Origin: Hevea brasiliensis | Lineage: Eukaryota; Streptophyta; Magnoliopsida; Malpighiales; Euphorbiaceae | NCBI RefSeq assembly: GCF_030052815.1 | Contig: NC_079501.1 | Coordinates: 80,496,979-80,560,978, forward strand | Length of the DNA stretch: 64,000 nucleotides | Direction: 5' to 3' | In this document: positions 58,261 to 64,000 of the stretch, one piece after another | How the letters are laid out: each line of letters begins with the position of its first letter | Position numbering within the stretch: the first letter of the stretch is position 1 | Position numbers and translations under genes: made by a program | Notes under the pieces: model-generated | What the model was told of the DNA's origin: nothing | Seen by the model: only the letters and a program-made list of their open reading frames with translations | The model's database searches: none

Positions 58261-59111
58261 ATTGTTAGTAGTATGCCTTAGAGCATATCATTTAATATGT
58301 ATCTTGTACATGTTTTATTAATAAAAAGGCATTTTCACTTTTCCGTTTACATAACATATTTATGTGTAATAGAAAAGGTCCATTGATATTTTGTTAGAAA
58401 TTCTATTCTTAAGTTATTAAGAATATGAGTGATAGTATTTCTAGCACAAAGTATCATAAATTGGTTCACAATTGAGGATACTTCACACAGGACATAACTT
58501 ATCTAGAAAGATTGTAATCATATTTGTTCCCAAGTTTTTTATATGAGATGTAAATAAGATGGAATGGTGAGTCTCATGCCATATAAGAAACATGATAGGC
58601 ACTTATGCATGATAAGTAGGCCAAACCAGTGACACTTATGACAAGGACGTGGAGTTTATTCTTGTTAATGCATTGTCATAAATCGTATCAATGCATATAA
58701 TCTTTAGACCTGAGATAACACAGTTATCTTGTATATAGGTGGTTTGAGTATGATACTTCTTTCATACTTGTACTGTGTATGGGTATATGAGCATGTGTTG
58801 GCTCCTACTAGTTATATATGGAGGTAGGTGTTGATCAAGATGGAATCTGTTACCTTAGGTAAATAGGGATAAAATCCTATGTTCACTTAATTATTCTTAA
58901 TGTTTCAAGTTTCTAGCGAGGACAGACAGATTTAATCAGAAAAGAGTTTCTGATGAGAAAATCTTTTTAATCAAGAACTGGAATTAAAAGAGAACATAAT
59001 ATTTATAGCAAATAGGGTTTGACATAAACCATGACTCCAGCTCGAATTGGGATTTTATAACAGAGAGATTCTAGTGTATGGTAATATATGATTATAGGTT
59101 CATTTAAGGTA

Positions 59112-59237
59112 TTCCTTATTACTGATTGGGTGGCCATGGCATGCTATGCTAGGTGTTAACCATGGTCTATGAGATTCCTTATTACTAATTTGGTGGCCAT
59201 GGCATGCTATGCTAAGTGTTCACCATGGTTTATGAGA
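59112..59237 (+). repeat. 63-bp tandem duplication in F 3' LTR
   Basis: Copy 1 59112-59174 and copy 2 59175-59237 both start TTCCTTATTACT and include GGTGGCCATGGCATGCTATG. The 5' LTR has one copy, so it arose after insertion. The copies differ at several bases already. Confidence 0.9.
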
Positions 59238-59854
59238 TGCCTAAAATGATTTAGAGAAATCATTTATGGTAAGAAAGAGTTCTAATGATATTAAGAGTTA
59301 ATATCATATCTCATTGCCAATTAGTGATGAGTCTAGTGAGTCACACACATACACAAGTAATCACTAAGTTAAATATAATTTAATTAATTAGTTAAAGAGT
59401 TTAATTGATTAATTAAATAGGTTTGGTTTGCAATAAGATTGTAAAGTTCCTAGCATGGCTTGAAACCAAATCTAGGTTATAAGATGTATAATATAAGTTA
59501 AATTTATATTTAAAGTGTTTAAATATGAATTTAATTATGAGAAATTAATTAATAGAGATTAATTAATAATTTATATTTGATATAAATTGATTAGAAAAGG
59601 AGAAATAGTTATTTTGGGTTGAGAACTCAAAATTAAAACACAAGGGTGATTTGGTCATTTCATAGTGTGACATGTGGCACCATGAGATGGTGACACATGG
59701 CATCATGGTTTGTCATTTGTCTTCCTATCATGTAATATGATCAAAGTCAAGATTAAGTCTAGCTTTGACACTTGGCTTAATGTGATTAGGTCAATTAAAA
59801 TTAAGATGCAATCAGGTGATAACATGTGGCAAGGGTTTTAAGTGATGACCTAAG

Positions 59855-59863
59855 TATATAAAG
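59855..59863 (+). promoter_or_regulatory. TATA box in F 3' LTR
   Basis: TATATAAAG, same position as 48544. If active it would read into 60437 onward, antisense to H pol. Confidence 0.5.
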
Positions 59864-60436
59864 TGATGTTATGAGAAAGTAAAAATCAACCACTCTCTTC
59901 TTATTTTCTCTCATAGGTGCCACCACCCACAGCTCACTCTCTATTCTTCATCTTCTCTCATCAATTCAAAGAGAATGATCCAAGTTTCTTTGAATTAAAA
60001 TTGCTAGAAATTGTTTCTAGTGTCCTATATACATCTACAACCTCTCTAAAGGCAAATCCCTAATTTCTAATTGGTTGGCAAAGCTTGAAAAGCTGGTTTA
60101 GGGGCTGCCCATTGGTGATCTTAGTGTGGACAAGCTAGAGGGACAACATTTAGGGTCCTAGATGCTTCACAAAGGTACCAATCACATCTACAGTGCATCA
60201 AAAAGTTAGTGCACATATTCTTATATCAATCTAGGGTTTTAAAGAATTAATTTGTTAATTTTAAAATCTTAAATGGAAAATGTAGATTCTAATACATATT
60301 AAAAGAGTTTTAATATGAAATTGAACATTGAAATCAATTAGGTACATAATGAATCTTGCATGATGCATGAGACCCTAGAAGAAAATTTTTTAATTCAATG
60401 TTCTAATCTAACAATTTTCATGCTTCCGCTTCTTCA

Positions 60437-60441
60437 CTCTT
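60437..60441 (+). repeat. Target-site duplication CTCTT, right copy (element F)
   Basis: Exact match to 47009-47013. Confidence 0.95.
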
Positions 60442-60552
60442 TAAATCAACATAAGATTTCTGCTTGTTCATTGCTGTTTTTAGTCTATCCTTTATCAGTT
60501 TCACTTTATCATCTGTCTGTTTCACAAGTTTTCATCCCACTAACTTCTTTTC
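60437..60552 (-). pseudogene. pol: Gypsy integrase C-terminal fragment (element H, part 2)
   Basis: The minus strand from 60552 reads a gypsy integrase segment, KKLVG, stop, KLVKQTDDKVKLIKDRLKTA and QKSYVDLKR, aligned to D (KKMIGPEIVQQ ... KSYIDLKR). It continues across the F insertion into 47008. One TGA is visible. It is cut at 60552 by LTR I, so the rest of H lies beyond the right edge or is gone. Confidence 0.85.
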
Positions 60553-63500
60553 TGTAACACATTATCCTTCTATAAGACATAACATGATCCCATAGTATAC
60601 CTAATGAATTATCAAACTTCGCCTACCGATAACCCATTAAATATACTGCAAGGGATTTTAAACTAATTTCTATTCATTTTAAACTGTAAGGTAATGTTGA
60701 ATACTTATTGAAAGCCTTTAATTAAGGTTTATGTCACGAGCCAAATTTTTTATTAATTCGGGATTTTGAAAATTTTATAAAAAATTCGGCAGAGTGCCAT
60801 CTATAACTTGAGAAAACAGTTCTTCAAAACCTATTAAAAACACTCCCAATATATGTGTCTTAATCACAAATCCAATATTTTTAACACAACTCAATCTCAA
60901 CAAACACAATTTCAAGCAATGCATTATTTGAACAATATAAAAAGAAACTTAAGCATTTCATTAATATGAAATAATAGGTTTACATTACAAATATTTACAC
61001 TGATCAGAAATTAAATTTCAAAATCTTTATACAACTGCTCAAGTCTATTATATACATACATACAGATACATATACATTAAAGAAAATTGAAAAGGGTATA
61101 ATATATATACCCTGTAATGACTCCAAAATACTGATTACTCCATGTCACAAGTAGCCTACTCTGCTGCTTTATCTACCTCTTTATCTGCGACAGCATAAAC
61201 AAGCTATCGCTGAGCCAAAGACTTAGTGGTGCACAACTTAAAGAAAATAATAATTTACACATTAACATAATTACAATTTTGTAAATTAAATCAATTGAAA
61301 TATTAACACATATAAAATCATGCTTTATTTTTAAAGCTAGAAAATTACTTAAATAAACCAAATTTTATTCCATAAATCATAAAACAAAAATTCTGAAAAG
61401 TCACACAATTTTGGTCATGACACAATTATCCAATCCATCCCAATAACCAAAGGATAAGGAGGAATGCAAAGGCTAACTAGCACATATATATGAGTACTTA
61501 TTTAATTCGTCCTCAGCTAGTACACACCTCAACACTTCAGCCGGAGAGAGAATATAATCCAATTCGTCCCACTAGGCAAGCTAGTGAGGAATTCAAAAAT
61601 ATAGTCATGACAACTATGGTTTCAAACCATTTCAACAATTTTCCAAGCATCAAAATATTTATCAATTCACATTCTTATTTCATTCAAATAATTTCCCAAA
61701 ATTGGCCTAGCAACACATAATTTTTTTTCTATCAAAATATTCAATAATATAACAAAGACCATAAATTATTTTTTCACTACTCATTCAATGCTAAATTCAA
61801 TTTGAAAAACCAAAAAAAAAAAGGTTAGTTGTTGTGCACAAACCTCTTATGTTGCTTTGACTTAGTCTACCCTTCCTCCTTCCTTAGAGAGCTCCTTTCT
61901 AACTGAAACACATAATTTAAAGTGTTTCAATACCCATCCAAGTCATTTCTACTAATTAATCCAATAAATTGAATTTTACATACTTAATTTTACTTATGAA
62001 TTCTTCTAGGGGTTGAGTTCTTTGTATTTGATAATATTATGATTACTATTCACATTACTATTCACTCAAAATGTTGACTTTTTCATAATTAATAGGTATA
62101 CCATTTCTAAACACATGGTCATACCACATTTTGGGTAAAAAATTTATTGGCATTGGTTGCCAATTACAATTCAAGGCCTATTAGATGAAATTCTAAAATT
62201 TTAGATTTGGTCAGTTAGGTTTACTGTTCCATTGGACCAATCTACAGTGAAAATTTAGCTAACTTTTCTTTATCAAAGTTGTTCCTTAATGTGTCTAGTT
62301 TAATTTCCTTTTTGAATTACTACATTTGGAGTTTTGTAGCTCAAGTTATGGTATTTTTACCATAATTGGCCGGATTGGTCAATTCCAGATTTTCTGATCA
62401 AGTTTTTGGTTTTGGCAGTTTTAGTGACCTAAATTTGGTTAGTAATTTGATTAGGCTATGGTCATAATTTGGATTTCTGTTCTTCATGAAAGTTGTTCTA
62501 CTATGTCTAATCTTTCCAATGGTTTAAAAATCAGGTCATTTGGATCACTCTACACAAAGTGATGACTATTTGAACATGTACTGTTCATTTGGTCAATTCT
62601 GCCCAGAAACAGGGTACCAATTTCGGATTCAACCTAATTTTAGACCAACTTGTGGTCATTTTTTGGGCAAGGTTCCTCCATAAAGAATGTAGCATTATGA
62701 ACCTAATTTCATCTCCAATTAACCTCACACCAATTGGAACAACGCAATTCAACTTATAACCTCTTAAATGGATAGAGGTCAGGCTGTCCAAAATTTAGCC
62801 ATTCCACATTCACACTCATTTCAATTCCATTAATCAAATTGCACTTATAAGCATACTAATTGACTAAATTGAGCATCACAAATACCAATTGATAAAAAAT
62901 CCCCAATTTTACACTAAAACCCTAATTGCTGCAAACCTAATTTCCCAATCACCACAATAAATTCAAGTACACTACTCACCTATCCTTAGTCTTTTAAGCT
63001 TGAATGCATATTTAATTGAGTTAAAACACATCAACACCTCACAAAAACATAGCTGCCAAAATTCCTAAGGTTCCCTTAGTACACTAATTGTTTAATTTTT
63101 TTGAATTAATTCTAGCATTTCCCAACCTAAATTCAAGAATCAATGGAGAAAGAAGGTTGAATTTGAACTAACCTCTTTTATGCTAACTCCAAGCTTCCCA
63201 ATCTTCACTTCTTCTTCTCCTTGTTCCAAATCTTTTTATCAAGATCAAAAATCAAGTTTTAAGGTTGAGAATTAGAAAATTTATGGAAGGAAACTAGGAT
63301 TTGTGAAACTTGTTAAGTGCTTCAATGGAGGATTTTTTTTTTTTTTTTAGAGAAAATGGTGAGAGAGAGGGACGGCTAGGATAGAGGAAGAAGAAAGAAT
63401 TTGTTTTCTTTTTAATTTTGTCTTTATTTATACATAATTATCCCAAAATTTTTCATAATTTAAAATTATCATTTATTAGATCACGCTTACCTCATGATGA

Positions 63501-64000
63501 TGTCATAATCTATTATAATTTAAAAGTTCCTTTCTTTCATTTTCTTTATACTACACATCTCTACATTTTTAATTATTTTTCAATATTTTAATTTCATACA
63601 TTTTAATGGACATTTAGCCAAGATTCACATCTGAGAGTGAATTGACCAAATTGCCCCTTATCGATCCGATCAATTTTTCTATTAACTCTAAGTCACTTCC
63701 TAAACTCTGATTCAATTATTTGAGCTTATTCTCTATTCTTTTCTGTGGTTTTCATATTACTATTAGCTTTGCAATTATCCTTAGGCCTAGGGTGTCATAG
63801 GGTCCCACACGAAATTAGGGCAGCAACTGAGTTTGTAGTTACTTCCCAATTTGGTCACCCATTGCGGGGACCTTAGCTCATTTAACTAATTATGCTCTAT
63901 TTTCTCATTTCCATTTCACCCTTATATGATTTCTATTAATTTTTATTCATAACTTTTCTAGATGGCATAAATATAGTTCTAAACATTCTGACTATCCGGA
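60553..64000 (-). repeat. Ty3/gypsy LTR 'I' (runs off the right edge)
   Basis: Element-strand 3' end is ...GTGTTACA at 60553 (TGTAACACATTATCC on the + strand). It follows the D-type LTR along its length: GGCATTT/AAATCCCTTG region near 60640, the AACTTTCATGAAGAAC run near 62490, a TGACATCA motif at 63506-63498 and a TATA-like TATAAATAAAG at 63432-63422. The window stops at CTATCCGGA, about 65 bases before the LTR start judged from B. No primer site lies on its left, so this is the 3' LTR of a minus element extending right, or a solo LTR. Left flank TTTTC (60548-60552). Confidence 0.85.
63498..63506 (-). promoter_or_regulatory. TGACATCA motif in LTR I
   Basis: ATGACATCA on the minus strand, upstream of the TATA-like sequence at 63432-63422. 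A single half-site, as in LTR B (6278-6286), unlike the palindromes of D and E. Confidence 0.45.

Larger units (their letters stand above)
47014..60436 (+). mobile_element. Ty1/copia element 'F' (plus), carrying nested copia G
   Basis: F has a 5' LTR (47014-49125), primer site, leader (to 50554), then the inserted G (50555-55275), then its own gag from the middle onward (55276), integrase, RT, RNase H, polypurine tract and 3' LTR (58263-60436). The 5-bp CTCTT flanks prove both LTRs belong to one insertion, into gypsy H. F lacks its late leader and the N-terminal half of gag, lost together with the 5' part of G. It also lacks protease and about 91 bp of RNase H. Confidence 0.95.
58263..60436 (+). 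repeat. 3' LTR of copia element F (2174 bp)
   Basis: Starts TGTTAGTAGTATGCC and ends CTTCTTCA. It is 62 bp longer than the 5' LTR, explained by the 63-bp duplication at 59112-59237. TATA box 59855-59863, CACATG palindrome 59667-59703. Confidence 0.95.

Overview
The window looks like repeat-rich, probably heterochromatic, nuclear DNA of a flowering plant, most likely a dicot. It is AT-rich and consists almost entirely of LTR retrotransposons. The TGGTATCAGAGC primer sites match plant initiator-Met tRNA, and the Ty3/gypsy integrases end in a chromodomain of the plant Tekay/Del type. I found no convincing host gene, rRNA, tRNA, CRISPR array or organellar sequence. I cannot name the species from sequence alone. 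Every retrotransposon reading frame seen is broken.

Left stack (1-41321). A Ty1/copia element on the + strand ('A') is the base layer. Its 5' part lies outside the window. The rest survives as pieces at 6832-7198, 17166-17738 and 38115-41321. Three elements sit inside it. 'B' (minus, Ty3/gypsy, 5' LTR 4359-6831 plus gag) is itself cut at 2925 by another gypsy LTR, 'E' (1-2925). 'C' (minus, copia, 7199-17160) is complete, with two LTRs and a 5-bp target duplication AGATC. 'D' (plus, gypsy/Tekay, 17739-38109) is a tandem array LTR-internal-LTR-internal-LTR, with one target duplication TGGAA around the whole array. Removing C and D rejoins the A reading frame.

Middle (41322-42351). About 1 kb is not recognisably LTR-element sequence. 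It may be the pre-insertion DNA.

Right stack (42352-64000). Gypsy element 'H' (minus) has a 3' LTR at 42352-46580 with a 1.3-kb internal tandem duplication, then the 3' end of pol. H is interrupted by copia 'F' (plus, 47014-60436, target duplication CTCTT). F contains a second copia, 'G' (minus, 50555-55275). A deletion removed the right end of G and the left part of F's coding region, so two copia halves now face away from each other as a near-palindrome with arms of about 4.7 kb. H pol resumes at 60437 and is cut at 60553 by a gypsy LTR, 'I', that runs off the window.

Most unusual features: the tandem array D, whose two internal regions share the same stop codons and frameshift; two independent fold-back (templated inversion) scars, at 26043-26139 and 57769-57818; the F/G palindrome; a shared RNase H deletion that marks F and G as a defective subfamily; and palindromic elements conserved among the LTRs.
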